Assembly: GCA_027922465.2 (NCBI GenBank) | Contig: BQMF02000069.1 | Coordinates: forward strand, 310,001-374,000 | From: Turritopsis dohrnii | Taxonomy: Eukaryota; Cnidaria; Hydrozoa; Anthoathecata; Oceaniidae | Direction: 5' to 3' | DNA length: 64,000 nucleotides | Part shown: positions 11,360 through 23,559 of the stretch, in pieces | Numbering within the stretch: position 1 is the first letter of the stretch | Layout of the letters: every line of letters begins with the position of its first letter | The notes under the pieces: generated by a model | Databases searched by the model: none | The model's input: the letters and a program-made list of their open reading frames with translations, nothing else | Told to the model about the DNA's origin: nothing | Made by a program: the position numbers and the translations under genes

Positions 11360-12160
11360 CTATTGAACTAATTTGACCTTAATTGCTTCGTGATCAGAAA
11401 AGTAAAGACAGTGTATTAAAACATGGATATCAACTTTATTGATTAAACTTTTATGGATGTAAACATGATCAATTAATGAACCGGAGATGTGAGTGGGAGC
11501 ATGAACAACCATTTCATAATCATCAAGAAACTGACACAGAAAGTTACTATCGTCCTTGTGAAAATCAATATTGAAATCACCTAAAGTGATATGGACTAAA
11601 TCAACCACACTTTGGAGATGTTCTATCATGTACAAGAAATTATTACGTTGAATTCTATTCTGACGATATAATAAGATGAAGTTTACGGGCATGTCCAAAA
11701 AGTAAGGTTTTGATAACGAAAACAATGAGCCACCTGGAACATGGACTATGTTTAAGATAGTGATATCATTTCGATGTGCCATTGCTATTCTTTCATATCT
11801 ATGAGTATTTGATAAATTCGTAATAACTTTAAATGGGTAAAGATTGTCTGTTATTGACGATGTATCTGAATTTAAAGTTAACTGTGTTTCTGTTAAAAAT
11901 AATAAATTGCTTTCCATCAAAACTCTATCATGTTTTATATCGATTGCATGTTTTGCAAGTGATCGCACATTAAGAAGAGAGAAAGTCAAAGATTTATCAT
12001 CTAACTGATCATTCTCTTCAGCAGGTTTCAGAGTCGCATTTTCTCTCATGTAATCATATTCATCTGAAGCCCGCTGATCAAATTTCACCGAATTTTTGTT
12101 AAGTGTTCCAGTAAGGTAGAGCCCTCGTAATGACGTAACACGACTCAATGCAACATATAC
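11360..12160 (-). pseudogene. Helentron endonuclease domain (EEP / APE-like)
   Basis: The same frame as the helicase, separated from it by a single TAA. Just after that stop comes VYVALSRVTSLRGLYLTG, the standard last helicase motif, so the two were one protein. The EEP fold follows with its usual landmarks in order: LLNVRSL, LTETQL (metal-binding Glu), GDFNIDF (Asp/Asn), SLIDHVYI and YFSDHEAI (catalytic SDH). All key residues are visible, so the domain itself looks intact apart from the upstream stop. It is known in Helentrons and non-LTR elements as a strand-nicking nuclease; its role in Helentron movement is not settled. Confidence 0.8.
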
Positions 12161-15100
12161 TTAGCCACTGTTGAATCGTTTCTGTTTTAAAAGATTAAAA
12201 CTGAATACAATCTTTGAAAAAGTTTTCCCTTGTACTTTGTGAACGGTGCAAGCCCATGAAAGAACTAAAGGAAACTGCAGTCGTTTGATACCAGGTGAAG
12301 AAGGTCTACACGTTTTAATTTTAATTTCTTTTTCTACTCTTTCAATGGGTACTAAATTATTTGTACGACAAAAACTATCTGTATTCATCGCTTTTAAACC
12401 AACACCTTCCTCTTCCATCTTCAAGTATATTTTTTTAACATCTCCTCTGTGATCATATTTGATATGATGTATAATTCCAATTTGTCCATTACATAATTTA
12501 TCTGATACATCTATATTGACAGATAGCATTACTTTTGCATTTATTTTTACTATCAATTTATAGGCTAGTCCACCAGTATCCATTTGACTTCTTTCATATA
12601 TTCTGTTTATAACAGCGTCAGTGATATTTCGAGGTAACTTATCATGCGCTTCTATTATTATTTCACCACCGGGAAGTTCTTCTAGTTTACGTTTATTATG
12701 GTCATTTACTAACGAATTTTCTGCCCATATATGAATAGCGTCATCTGGATAATTGTGATCATCTGTATTTATGAATCTTGTTCGTAAGGTTTCTGCATCC
12801 CTATGTGTTAGTTCTCCTTTTCTTATGTTATTAAGCAGAGAAATAAACAATTGATCCCCTCGCTGTCTCATTACTTCAGTTAGCTCTGCAATTTTAAAAT
12901 ACCTCCAGCAATGTGCTATATTCAACATTTCATCGCTAAATTGGGCGTAAACTGGTCTCTGTTGAATTGGAGGCAATTGGTAAAAATCACCACAAGCAAT
13001 TATGGAGATACCAGCAAATGGAATATCATCAGTGCTTCCAAATATTTCGCAGAGTCTTTGATGGATATAAAGTAAAAGTTTATTAGAAACCATTGATATT
13101 TCATCTATTATGATAACCATCAACTCTGAAAATCTTTGTCTGAGTGCGCATCGCTTTTTATCACTAAGTTTTGAAACACATTTTCCTGATGAACGGTCTG
13201 GTAATATCCCTAAAGTAGAATGAATAGTAGAACCATCAACGTTAACTGCTGCCACTCCTGTTGGCGCAAGCATAAGCATTCTTTCTTTACTTGCATCCTT
13301 CATTCCATATGTAAGGGATTTTTGTAAAAAACATCTTATCGTAGTCAATAAATGAGATTTTCCACATCCTGCACTTCCAGTGAGAAATTTATGGAAAGGC
13401 TGAGGCCTTGACGAAGGATCCCCTCTTGAAAATTGAATTGTATTGCGTGCCCATTTCAAAACGAAATTAAAAATTGATCTTTGTCTTTCATTTAAAGAGC
13501 GAATTCTTTCATTAAGATCATCATCTGATATCAAAGTTGTTAAAGTTTGAGTTGTAGCTCCACCATGATATTCGTTTTCGCTGTCCTCATTGTCATCATC
13601 ATCACTTTGTTCGTTTTCGAAATTTCGCTCTCTTACTTCGTCGTTTTCCTGTTCTCCGAAAGGATCTAAACCACTAGCATTTTCATTGAATTGTAGAACT
13701 GCTTCATTAACAACTTCGCCGAATGGCTCACAAATTTTTTTATTTTGATTGACAATTTTCAGTACATTTGGATTTAATAATTTCTCTGAGTAAGTTCCTG
13801 ATGGTGTTCTTTTAAGTTCTTCTTCATTTCGAAATGGATAAAACATAAACAACAAATGATGAGCATAAGCTTCCGGTTTCTTATTTTTGTTAGGGACATG
13901 GTATCGCAAAACGCATTTTGTTTTTCTAAACTTAATGTATTCCTTACTGGACATCAAGGGAACAGACTTTGGCAATGCAGAATCATCATGTTCAGAAAAA
14001 AGTCCCTCAAGGATTTCTGGTTGGGAGTCATTTTCTTCAGCATCTTTCTTTTTAGAATCAAGATAATAGTTTGATAGAAATTGAGCATAGCATATTGAAT
14101 CAAGTGCAGCATATTTCCCTTTTTTGATTTCTTTGTTTGGACGATCCAAATACCGATCTAACATATTCTTTTTAAAAATATTTGTCTCTTCTTCAGCCAT
14201 ATTCATTATCTCCTCCTCGGTTTTGCATACGTGATAACGATTTTCAGGCAAGTTACTATTAGCAAACATTACCCCAGGGGATGTTTTGCGCAACCAAATT
14301 TCTGGAAGTACAATGGAAACCGCCTCTTGAATAGACATTTCTCTGTGAGATCGATATGCCTTAGATATTGATTTCATCCTTTCTTGAGCAGTTTTTCCGG
14401 ATTCATAAGCTTCTTTAGCAGCCTGCTTCATTGCTTCAGATGATTCATCTTCTGATTTTGAAAGGTACGCACACATGTAAGCCACTGCCTTATAGTAGTC
14501 CAGCACAGGTTGAATGTCTAGATTGGCTTCCCATGCAAGCAATCCCTCTTCAAAATAATTGTTAGTAAAACATGATTTTGGTGAACGTTTAAAGTGAATT
14601 TGATAGCTGTTATCAGATGATATTGAAAGGTATTTATAATACAACTCTTTATCAATACCCAGTTCAGCTAAGATAGCATCAATCGATTTCGGTTCTTGAT
14701 AATCCTCTTTTGTTGAATCATGGATGTTATTTTGTTTGGGATCTAAGTGATTATCAATGTAATGTTTGACCTTGTTCAGAAGATTTTTCCTTTCCATCAA
14801 AATATCATTTGCTTCTTGCTGTGAAATGTCTGCTAAAGGTTGTGCTATAACTGTTCGTTCACAAAAGAATTTGCCAAAAGAATATCGGCAGTCAATATTT
14901 TTGTATTTTCGACACGATTTAGAATGATAATGTGTCTGAAAAGTCTTAACTAACTCATGTAATGGATAATTTTCTTTATCGGGGAGTTCACATTTCACAG
15001 CTGTATCTACAAAGGAAATGTAATCTTCCTTTGTATCTGGTGAAAGTTCTGGTGCATTCTCGACCCAAAGTAAGGAGTGAATATGAGGACTTCCTCGTAC

Positions 15101-15184
15101 TTGGAATTCTACTCTAATTGCATAGTGTATTACTTTGCCGAGAGTTCCGTTATTGACGATATATTTAAAAAAAATTTTCAACAC
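12161..15184 (-). pseudogene. Helentron Rep (C-terminal part) and Pif1-type helicase
   Basis: About 1007 residues. The HUH motif is PHIHSLLW (His34, His36). The paired Rep tyrosines are in YMCAYLSK (Tyr236, Tyr240, Lys243), the residues that nick and hold DNA during rolling-circle transposition. An acidic linker (about 505-540) leads to the SF1 helicase: Walker A GSAGCGKS (603-610), Walker B IIIDEISM (691-698), motif III GDFYQLPP (732-739) and the final SWACTVHKVQGKTF motif. The frame then stops at TAA, where homologs usually have Gln before VYVALSR. The true N-terminus lies in the next frame (15165-15743), linked through the 8-A run. The domains look recently functional. Confidence 0.9.
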
Positions 15185-16082
15185 GATATTGAAAATGTCT
15201 TGCTAGCAGATCAGGATTAGATTGAAGAATTCTAGTTCTCTCCATATAGTTCATATTTTCTAGTTCCTCTTTTGTTACATTTTCTCCTTTAAGTTTTTGA
15301 ATGATCTCAACTAGCTCATCCCAACGCAAATCAGCACATGAGAGGGTCATGAAATAAGTTGGCAAGCCTAGTTGCTTAACCATCGCAATAACCTCGAAGA
15401 GAAATCTTTTCCAATATGCTGGTGTCCCTTTCAAGTTATTCATAAAATTAAAAGCGTCGTCATTTGCAATGAAATTGCTTATTGTTTCTTTAAAATTTTT
15501 TGAAAGCTGACCAGCGGTTAAGCCATCTGTTTTGACTTTTTTCATTGCAATGTTTATACAATTATTCAAATTTAAATGCTGAGTGACTGACTGAGCATAA
15601 AAAATATAGTCAGAATCGGACGCAAACCTCTGTGTATAGTTAAGAAGTCTCTGATTGAAATACTTGCAAGGACTTAACTTAACATTTCGTTCATGTGTAT
15701 ATCCAAACTCACCGGTAGGAAATAAGTAAGGATGAGCAAGCATTTCACAGTTTTCATCTCAAATCACTGGTAAAGGTTCTCTATTTTCGCCAGGAGCGAT
15801 CGTTACGTTTGAACTATCTTCGACATTAAAAGATAACTCTGGAACATACGCTGTTTCATAGGCTCCTACGCGAAAATCATCTAATAGGTTAGAATCCTCT
15901 TCTTTAAACACTTGTTTAACTTCATTGATGTCTGTCTCATTTACAAAGTGGATCTCATTGTGATCTTCATCTTCGGTATTGTCAATAGTATTGACCCAGA
16001 ATTTTGGTATGTTTTCGATATTGATTTGAATATCATTATATAAAGGATTGAAGGTTTTCAAGTACATAAGAACGTCTCTCAC
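15165..16082 (-). pseudogene. Helentron Rep N-terminal region (Helitron_like_N)
   Basis: Two open pieces in one frame, 16082-15759 and 15743-15165, are split by TGA where homologs usually read Arg (VI*DENCEMLAHPYLFPTGE; CGA to TGA is a common CpG change). The CEMLAHPYLFPTGEFGY and KYFNQRLLNYTQRFASDSDYIFYAQ segments, and the later YFMTLSCADLRWDEL, are typical of the Helitron-like N-terminal domain before the HUH motif. The upstream end joins the protease-like part after a one-base frameshift near 16100. Confidence 0.8.
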
Positions 16083-17500
16083 AAAATTAGGACGAACAGC
16101 TCAAAATAAACATTTGATTTAAAATTCATTTTCTTTTTCAGAGCAACTCTTACTATTCCATTGTTATCCATTCCTCTTGGTAAAATATTACAAATGTCAT
16201 CAGCATTTATGGGTACATTACAAATCGCACCTTTCATTTTTGGAGCCTGACCTTTACTCATTATTGTCACTTTTTTGAATAATATTCGTTTCGAAATGAT
16301 CACCTTTTCCAATTTCCGAATATCTGAAAGACTTTCAGGTAATTCGCGAATGTTTAAATCGTTGATAACTGCTTGACAGGGGATTCTCTTTTTAAAAAGT
16401 TTCGAGTGACATGTTTTGCAAATATATTCCTGATCATCATAGCTTGCAATACGCGATAAAAAGACAGATTTGTCGATATCATTATACACTTCTTCATCAA
16501 ATAGTTGAACGGAAGATTGATACAAGGTCCTATTACAAATAACACATATGTAATATGGACCTTTCCGTACCTGTGTTTTAAAAGCCTCGATTCTTTTTGA
16601 ACGAAAGTTTGAACGAAAAGCACTTAGTCTTTTGCGTTCTTTTTCTCTAAAGAATTTTCTTTCCTTAGGGGTTAAGTTTTCACGAAGAGTAGATTTCCTC
16701 ATACGATCATTTTCCTTGACCATTTCTATCTCGTCTTCCGTAAGCTTTGAACGAAAGGTAGCTACACTTAACCTATTTTGAATTCGTGGTTGTTTTTTCT
16801 GATCTTCGCTAAGATTCGCTCGTTTCGTAGTCTTTCTTAGACGATCCTTGTACCTCGATATTTGATGTGCTTTATCATCTTCATGTTGAAGTTTCTTTCT
16901 CTTAGCTATTGGATTGGTAGTAAAACGCTTCTTTCGTTTAGTAGCGGAAGTTTTATTTCTAAGAAACTTTTCTTTCAATTGTGATAATACATCTTCTGTT
17001 ACAATTACTTTTACGTATTGAATTGCATAGAAAACAATTTCGTTTTCTAAGTGATGAAGATAGAAATTCAACACATAAGTCTCTGCTTCCTTGAATGAAT
17101 TAAATTTCATTAGAACCGAGGTACCTGTGGGATCGCTTAAACCTAACGAGTTACGGCTGTGCGAATCAAAAATGTACACATAACCACCATAAAACATAAA
17201 TGAAGTACCATATCCAAAGGCTATCAGAATGCCACAATTATACTTATTGGGGAATGTTAAGAAATCGTGTGTGTCATGGGATAATTTTGCCGTAAACATT
17301 TCAGACTTTTCCATTGATATTACAAAGCTGTCCATACTAATTTGTGACGGTAAATCTTCAAAGGAGAGATATTCATCTATAAACCCCATGTTCTTATACG
17401 TTTCATTGCCGAGCGGCAATATCTTATCCATATCCCACTGCCCCCAGTAGCAAGGAGGTTTCACCATCGAATAGCATATGGCTAACAAAGCGTTACACAT
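16079..17500 (-). pseudogene. Helentron N-terminal region: cysteine-protease-like domain, basic repeats and zinc site
   Basis: About 473 residues open. The first ~165 (NALLAICYSMV...WDMDKIL...FDSHSRNSLG...) resemble the protease-like domain found at the front of many Helitron and large-transposon proteins; FDSHSRN would hold the His. The expected catalytic Cys, in a GxQC context, falls exactly where TGA lies at 17501-17503. Residues ~200-330 are a Lys/Arg-rich stretch with repeated (L/K)xxDRxRK(S/T)xxxNLxxxx units. Residues ~345-400 hold CVIC...CKTC, a probable zinc-binding site. It ends by frameshift into the Rep part. The function is inferred, possibly polyprotein or ubiquitin-like processing. 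Confidence 0.6.
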
Positions 17501-17668
17501 TCATTGACTTCCTGTTGCACCAAATGAACCACAAACAACTTTCTTTGGAAATGCTGGTCCGGGATTAGTTTCAATATCACCGGATTTCAAAAGGATAATT
17601 GCAAAATAGAGGCAAGTTGTACAAAACCGTATAAGTTTTATCAAACACGACAAACTGCAATTATGCAT
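17501..17668 (-). CDS. Helentron leader with 2A-like ribosome-skipping motif
   Basis: The frame starts at ATG (17668) and runs 55 codons to TGA (17501-17503), directly in frame with the protease-like region. Residues 9-27 are hydrophobic, then LLKSGDIETNPGP fills 26-38. GDIETNPGP (17555-17581) matches the 2A consensus D(V/I)ExNPGP, where the ribosome skips the Gly-Pro bond. Similar 2A-ended leaders, some doubling as signal peptides, are known in several non-LTR retrotransposons and sea-urchin genes. After the motif comes PAFPKKVVCGSFGATGSQ and the TGA. Skipping would release a ~37-residue hydrophobic peptide and give a protease starting with Pro. Confidence 0.75.
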   Translation of the reverse strand: MHNCSLSCLIKLIRFCTTCLYFAIILLKSGDIETNPGPAFPKKVVCGSFGATGSQ

Positions 17669-18144
17669 CCTAGAACCTATTACTAAGTTTCTAAATAGCT
17701 TGCAGTCTTAACGGAGCCGATCCGTAAACGTTTCCCATAGCAAGAAAATGTGCAATGGAAATTATTCTTTGGGATAATTTTGTAATAAAAAGGTACGAAT
17801 AAAAAGTTCCGATGAGTATCGATATCTATAAGTTACAATAAAGTCGAACAATTCCAATAAGTTCACTAATTATAACCAAAGTCTGGTTAACCCAATAAAT
17901 CTGGTAACTCTAGCTCTGCATAATCGGACAAGTCCAATATAGCAGGTACACAATATAATCAGGTAGTTGATGGACCTGATAGCAACTCCAACAATGGATA
18001 GACAAGTCCAATATAGCTTGTACACAATACAATCAGGTAGTTGATGGATCTGATAGCAACTTCAACCAACAATTGACCTAAAAATTAATAGCAGTTTAAT
18101 TTTAAGTTTGAGGTGAAGGTATATTATACAGTTATTTGTTATAC
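17669..18144. repeat. Helentron 5' flank with 74-bp tandem duplication
   Basis: GACAAGTCCAATATAGC and the following CAGGTAGTTGATGGA(C/T)CTGATAGCAACT occur at 17927 and again at 18001, a 74-bp period. Short tandem repeats near element ends are common in Helentron relatives. The rest is AT-rich with no gene seen. Confidence 0.55.
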
Positions 18145-19406
18145 TTAAAGTACGTTTCAAATGAACTTGCACAGTTTTTATAAATACTTGGCAAATTTGA
18201 AGGTTATGAGATATTTCAAAAATTCTTTTTGCGCTTAAAAAGCACTTTTTCATGATATAAAAAATTTGGAAGAATAATGAAAATAAAAGAAGAAAAACGA
18301 AGATGAAACAAACGAGCTTTTTATAGAAAAGAGCAAAACAGCTCAATTTTTTGTGAGACAAACTTCAATCTTTGATCGTTCAAAAGGCGAAATAATTTTT
18401 CCAAAAAGTAAAATAGATCGCAAGATATATTCCTTTAAAGTCACTTCGGTCGCATGTTTCTCGTGTTTACAAACTTGTAAGGATTTGATGAAAACCGGGG
18501 GTGGTAGATTTGCAACTGCGAAGGTAATTAACATTTAATACAGTGTGTCTCAAAATGTCTTATCCACCAACTTTCAAGGCGTATATTTCATTACATGTCT
18601 GATAAAATATTGTGAATTTTATATCACAAGAAAGAGCTTTTCATGCTCTATCCATTAATATAAAATGTTTGCCAAAATATTTGTTCTTCGAAAAGATATC
18701 GAAAAAAACGCAACGATTTGGTTCATTGAATTCTCAAAATTTTTAGATTAGTTATGGGAAATTAATACGCAAAGCTATACTTAAAATTTTCTAAAGGTTT
18801 CATCAGCATCGTCACCATTAGAAAGTCATTAGCATGTCAGTTAATTGACAAAAAAAATACGCCTTGAAAGTTGGTGGATAAGACATTTTGATACACACTG
18901 TATGTTATTGCATTCATTGTCTCGATACGGTGTATTAATCCTTTGGGATTAATATAAAAAATTTATGACTTTTGCAAGGGTAGTTTAATTGTGTAATTAT
19001 TCTGTTGAATAGAGCCGTTTAGTGAAAGATCATTGCTTACCCCCGGAAAATTGATGAAATCATAACAGAGTGAATATGTTAAAATATGTGACCTAAGTGA
19101 CTTTAAAGGATTATATCTTGCGATCTATTTTACTTTTTTGAAAAATTATTTCGCCTTTTAATCGGTCAAAGATTGAAGTTTGTCTCACAAAAAATTGAGC
19201 TGTTTTGCTCTTTTCTATAAAAAGCTCATTTTTTTCATCTTCGTTTTTCTTCTTTTATTTTCATTATTCTTCCAAATTTTTTATATCATGAAAAAGTGCT
19301 TTTTAAGCTTGACACAGCGCAAAAAGAATTTTTGAAATATCTTGTAACTTTCAAATTTGCCAAGCATTTATAAAAACTGTGCAAGTTCATTTGAAACGTA
19401 CTTTAA
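18145..19406. mobile_element. Long inverted-repeat element flanked by TTAA
   Basis: The arm 18149-~18448 is repeated inverted at ~19096-19402 with few differences (start AGTACGTTTCAAATGAACTT). TTAA lies just outside each arm (18145-18148 and 19403-19406), as for piggyBac-like or Kolobok-like insertions. Transcripts would fold into a ~300-bp hairpin. The loop contains a separate MITE. Confidence 0.75.
18541..18900. mobile_element. 360-bp MITE, Tc1/mariner type
   Basis: The ends CAGTGTGTCTCAAAATGTCT and its inverted copy (CAAAATG versus CATTTTG context, few mismatches) extend over ~45 bp. TA flanks both sides (18539-18540 and 18901-18902). TA plus CAGTGTGT ends fits Tc1/mariner MITEs. There is no ORF. 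It was inserted in the loop of the larger inverted repeat. Confidence 0.85.
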
Positions 19407-22400
19407 TATACATTTTTATAAAATAAACATCTTTTTATTTCACATTCACTGTATACAATATTCATTGTATGGTTTTTCGAAATTATTCTTAGTTTTGGGG
19501 ATGTTTAGCTGAGCAGCAAAACAGACTCTGGCTAATAATTATATACAAGAAATTTCTATCCGTATCTTATGACAAATAATATTTAAAATATTACATTAAA
19601 TTTTTGTTAACATTTATTCCTTTGAACGTCAAGCATAGTATCATAGTAAACACTTACTCAGTGGAAGGAATAGAGAAATTAATGCAAGATAGAAAATGAA
19701 AATATGATTGGTATTTCATTCACGATTCCTACCGTTTCTGGCTCATTCATTGCGACACACAATGTGATTTCGAGAGTGAACTGTAACAATTAAGCCGTGA
19801 TAGCTACATAGCTGATACTTCATATGTCAAATTGTTTAAAAACATTGATGAATTTTGCTTAATTATTAGTGATAATTATTAATATTTATGTAATTACAAC
19901 TATTTTGTGGATGATTTAAAAACCGGTACAGAGAGCATAAAACCTCTATCAATCTGCAGAAGCACGAGATGGAAACAAAGAACTGTCCAAGGAAATCAGC
20001 TGAAAACAATACGGCAATGTCCACTATTTAATTGCCCTGCCATACAATTACTGTATTTCCTCATAATAAACACTGTAGCAGCTAAACTGTAGCAGCATTC
20101 ATTTATTACAAAATGAAAAATGAGATAAAAGCAAACAACAATGATTTCTTATCCTAAAAGAAGGTTACAAAAGATTGTGTGAAAATGTTTTACACAAGAT
20201 ATTTTCACGAAAATGTCAAAGAAGAGTAACATCACTGTTGTCGTTCTCTTCTATGAGATGAGCAATTAATTATAATACACATCAAATATTCATGCAAATG
20301 TGGAAGAATTTTTATTTAGCCTGTTTGTTTTCTAATAAATGCCAAGCTTACAAAGATGCGGTGTTTATTAGAGGGTGGCGCTTACTACATATGTTTGGCT
20401 ATAGGTGCGGCATTTAATAGAGGGCGGGTGTTTATTACAGGAAATATGGTATACTATCAATAATCAAGTCAATTGGGTAATGACTTGTTCATATATCTCT
20501 TCAATTAGGACCACTCGACCAAAACTTGCAATAAAAAGCGTTTCATACTACTTTATGACAGCCACACGACGCAGTGCATTCACACAACTTTTTCTTCCGA
20601 TTTGAGAATACAAGATTGAGAGATGTATAGTAAAATCGTGAAAGAAGTAATTATCAATCTGATTTAATTTGTAACTTAGGACTCTTTACTTTGTACATTC
20701 ACGTTGCTATAACAAATTATTTGTGTTTTTTCCATGCGATCGCACCACCCTCGGATTTAGTTGGCCTTGTTTTTTTACCAATCAATTTTTCAAGGGATAT
20801 ACTACCAAACATTTCTAGAACACTAAGTTTAAGCTAAGGGGAGGACTGAGCGTAAACCATTCGTTTGTTTGAATTATTCATTCCGATCGCTTCCCGAAAG
20901 TTTATTATTGGAATGTTTGGTATTGTTATGTTAATGATTTTAATAATCGTTTTGTTGATACGCCACACAATAGAGCAAATTTAATTTTACAACCATTATT
21001 GAAACTTATGCTAATGTATCGCTAGAAAAGCGGTACTCCTCCGAAGATGTATAAATTGTTCGTTTTCTTCTGTCTTCATTTTCTGAAGAACTAAGCCGAA
21101 AGGGAAATTTTGACACGGTAAAAAGTTTTGTTTTTGCATAAAAAGTTTCACCACCCCAAAAATAAAAAAAATGACCGTGTCGAATTTTCCCTAGAGATAC
21201 GTTTCTATTCGGTTGCTATGCTAGATCGTCATCATTCAATCGGATGTATTCAAATAGGAGGGTAAAATAAAATTATCGAGGCAATTCTTTATAATAAATC
21301 ACGATTATTTTAGAGCGACGAATTCTGGTTGAGTGGTCCTAACTGCTCTTGATTATTTAAACGCTTGTTAATCACTTTTTAACTCTTCTGTTTGTTAGTT
21401 CCCAGTGAGGTCTTCAATGAAAATGGATTGGTTTCCCCATCACACAGACAAAAGTACCTTTATCTGCAGCAATTTAGTTTAATTTTATTTTAGGTTTATG
21501 GGGGGAGCATCAAGCTAGTAATTAAATAAGAAAGTCATTGCTATACTTAAAATTACTTAAACAGTGCATTTTTGACAACACTATCCTTAAGTGTAGTAGC
21601 ATCCAGTCATATGCACAACAATCTCATGCTCCGCCGCTCTAGCCAAAATCAACAACCACTTGAGATTTACATGCGTTAAAAAACTTTCTTACCTTGCTTG
21701 TGTGTTGGAGATATGGTTTGTTATCAATGTGTATAAAGACTTTATGCGTTGTTACTTTAAGTAGTATCGACATAAACAATTCCTTTAGTAATCAAAATGC
21801 ACTACTGCTTAATGGCGAAGTATCTGAGAAACTGCACGCTGTAATAAATATCACGGGGTTTACTATTTTCATGGCCGCACTCACAACAAGTAAACTTTTA
21901 TAAATATCTTTTTTTAACATATGCATGCAACAACCATAGGTAGAAAATAGCCTCTGATTCAGCCTGTAAACTGACTACAGTCTACAATCGAGGACACAAA
22001 ATCCTGGAATTACGGACGTACAAACGCTAATGAAAGATCAGCTGCTAGCGCGCTGACCAATAACGTTTTGTTTTTATTATTATTGTTAGTTTTATATTCC
22101 AAGGACACGTTGACTTGGCAATGAAAGCAATACATCAACTAAATACAAAGAAACTAACTGATTAAACATTTTGGACAAAAAGCAGCAGTGGCAGAACGTG
22201 ATAGCATGTTCGGTTTGCCAGTGTATCCTAACGCTTGCATGACTGTCTGAGACGGATGAACTTTTTTTCGAGCAATAAAAATGTTTAAAAACCGATAGGT
22301 AAAAAAGGAGTATCATGAAACAAAATATTTTTTTGCTTTTGCCTCAATATTAGTCTAAATTTCTTTTAATCGATTTCTTTTAATATATTTTAATCTGATC

Positions 22401-22593
22401 GAACGTTTTTTATTCACTTCATTCATTTAGCACGTGCATTTTTTATCCTCCCATGTGATCGTTTTAAGAGAAACCATTTTTTCACCTACTTCTGACAGCA
22501 CCCATGTTAGGGCGCGTAAAACAAAAGCTAATAATAAGTTGAAAAGTTTTTTCTCTCTGCGTTTTGAGTGTATTGTTAAAGTGATATTTGATT
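19407..22593. other. AT-rich region without recognised genes
   Basis: Only short chance frames. Two short phrases (GTGTTTATTAGAGGGTGGCG at 20361 and a similar one at 20417) show a local degenerate repeat. No RNA gene or ORF is supported. Confidence 0.5.
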
Positions 22594-22601
22594 GGTTTAA
22601 A

Positions 22602-23317
22602 CATGGAGGTATAAAACAGAAGGAGAACGAACTCTTATTTTTCTATTATTCAGATAATGACTATTCTATTCATTGCGGTATCACTTTGATGTCATCCGTG
22701 ATGCGCTTTCGGCTGGTTGTCGGTGAAACGAATACTTTTTTAAAAATTAACGACAATTTAAAAACCAAATATCATCCATTATAACAACGGATCAACTTGC
22801 TGCATAGTGACAAGCAGACTATTAAACCCAAAGCTTCCTTGAGAAACAAATGAAAATCTATGTTTTTATACAGAGTTGAAGATATCGCGTAATTCATGTA
22901 TAAGTTCCAATCTACATATCTTCTGACTTAAATGCGCCTCGATAGTGCCGCGGTACGTGCAAAAACTTAGGATTATTCTCTCTTCAAAAACTGAAGCTCG
23001 GCGAAACTGCTTGAGGGGATCACGAGATATATAGACCTAAAGTTGCAATGTTTTCGTTGCATATTTGTGACGTTTTTGCATAATTCTCCCAATTCCTACA
23101 GATTATGCATGCTAAGAACTTTACCCTAACGATCTTTAATCACATTGGAGAATTGATATGAACGAAATTTTCACGCAAGAACGCCAAAATTATAAAAATT
23201 ATGCAAGATGATAGCAATTATATGATATTACACACTGAGGACTTAAACAATGCAGCGCATCACGGATAGTACAATAGCAGATTTTGAGTTCGTTCTCCTT
23301 CTGTTTTATACCTCCAT
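22602..23317. mobile_element. 716-bp MITE with CATGGAGG ends, copy 2
   Basis: The same length and nearly the same sequence as 7071-7786. It has a perfect 8-bp target duplication GGTTTAAA (22594-22601 and 23318-23325). Such similarity between copies implies recent transposition by an active source elsewhere. Confidence 0.88.
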
Positions 23318-23559
23318 GGTTTAAAGTCGTAAATAAAAACCACGTGAAGTTCACGTTCGGAATGCATTGTGTAAAGCAAGAAAGTCTGCTGACATTTTAA
23401 ATGCGACCGCGACAATAAACGGCTGAGTTAAGAACATGCAAGATTTGAAACACCAGGAACGTATTTCTCTTCACGTGCAAACGAGCTTTATTAAGCGATA
23501 AAGCCAGCAGCAAAGGAAGTCTTATCGCTGATTTTAAGTGCAATAATTTGGAGCAGGTG

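Larger units (their letters stand above)
11360..17668 (-). mobile_element. Helentron-type Helitron, decayed autonomous copy
   Basis: On the minus strand the coding order is a 2A-ended leader, a cysteine-protease-like region, Rep (HUH with two tyrosines), a Pif1-type helicase and an EEP endonuclease. Helitrons that carry an endonuclease after the helicase are called Helentrons. The original single long frame is broken by TGA at 17501-17503, a frameshift near 16100, TGA at 15759-15761, a one-base slip in an 8-A run (15167-15174) and TAA at 12161-12163. The exact ends are not established. A candidate minus-strand 3' end (AATTCT/AGAATT hairpin then CTAG) lies at 11253-11280, but the next base is C rather than the usual T. 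A 74-bp tandem repeat beyond the 5' side (17927-18064) may belong to it. Confidence 0.85.
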
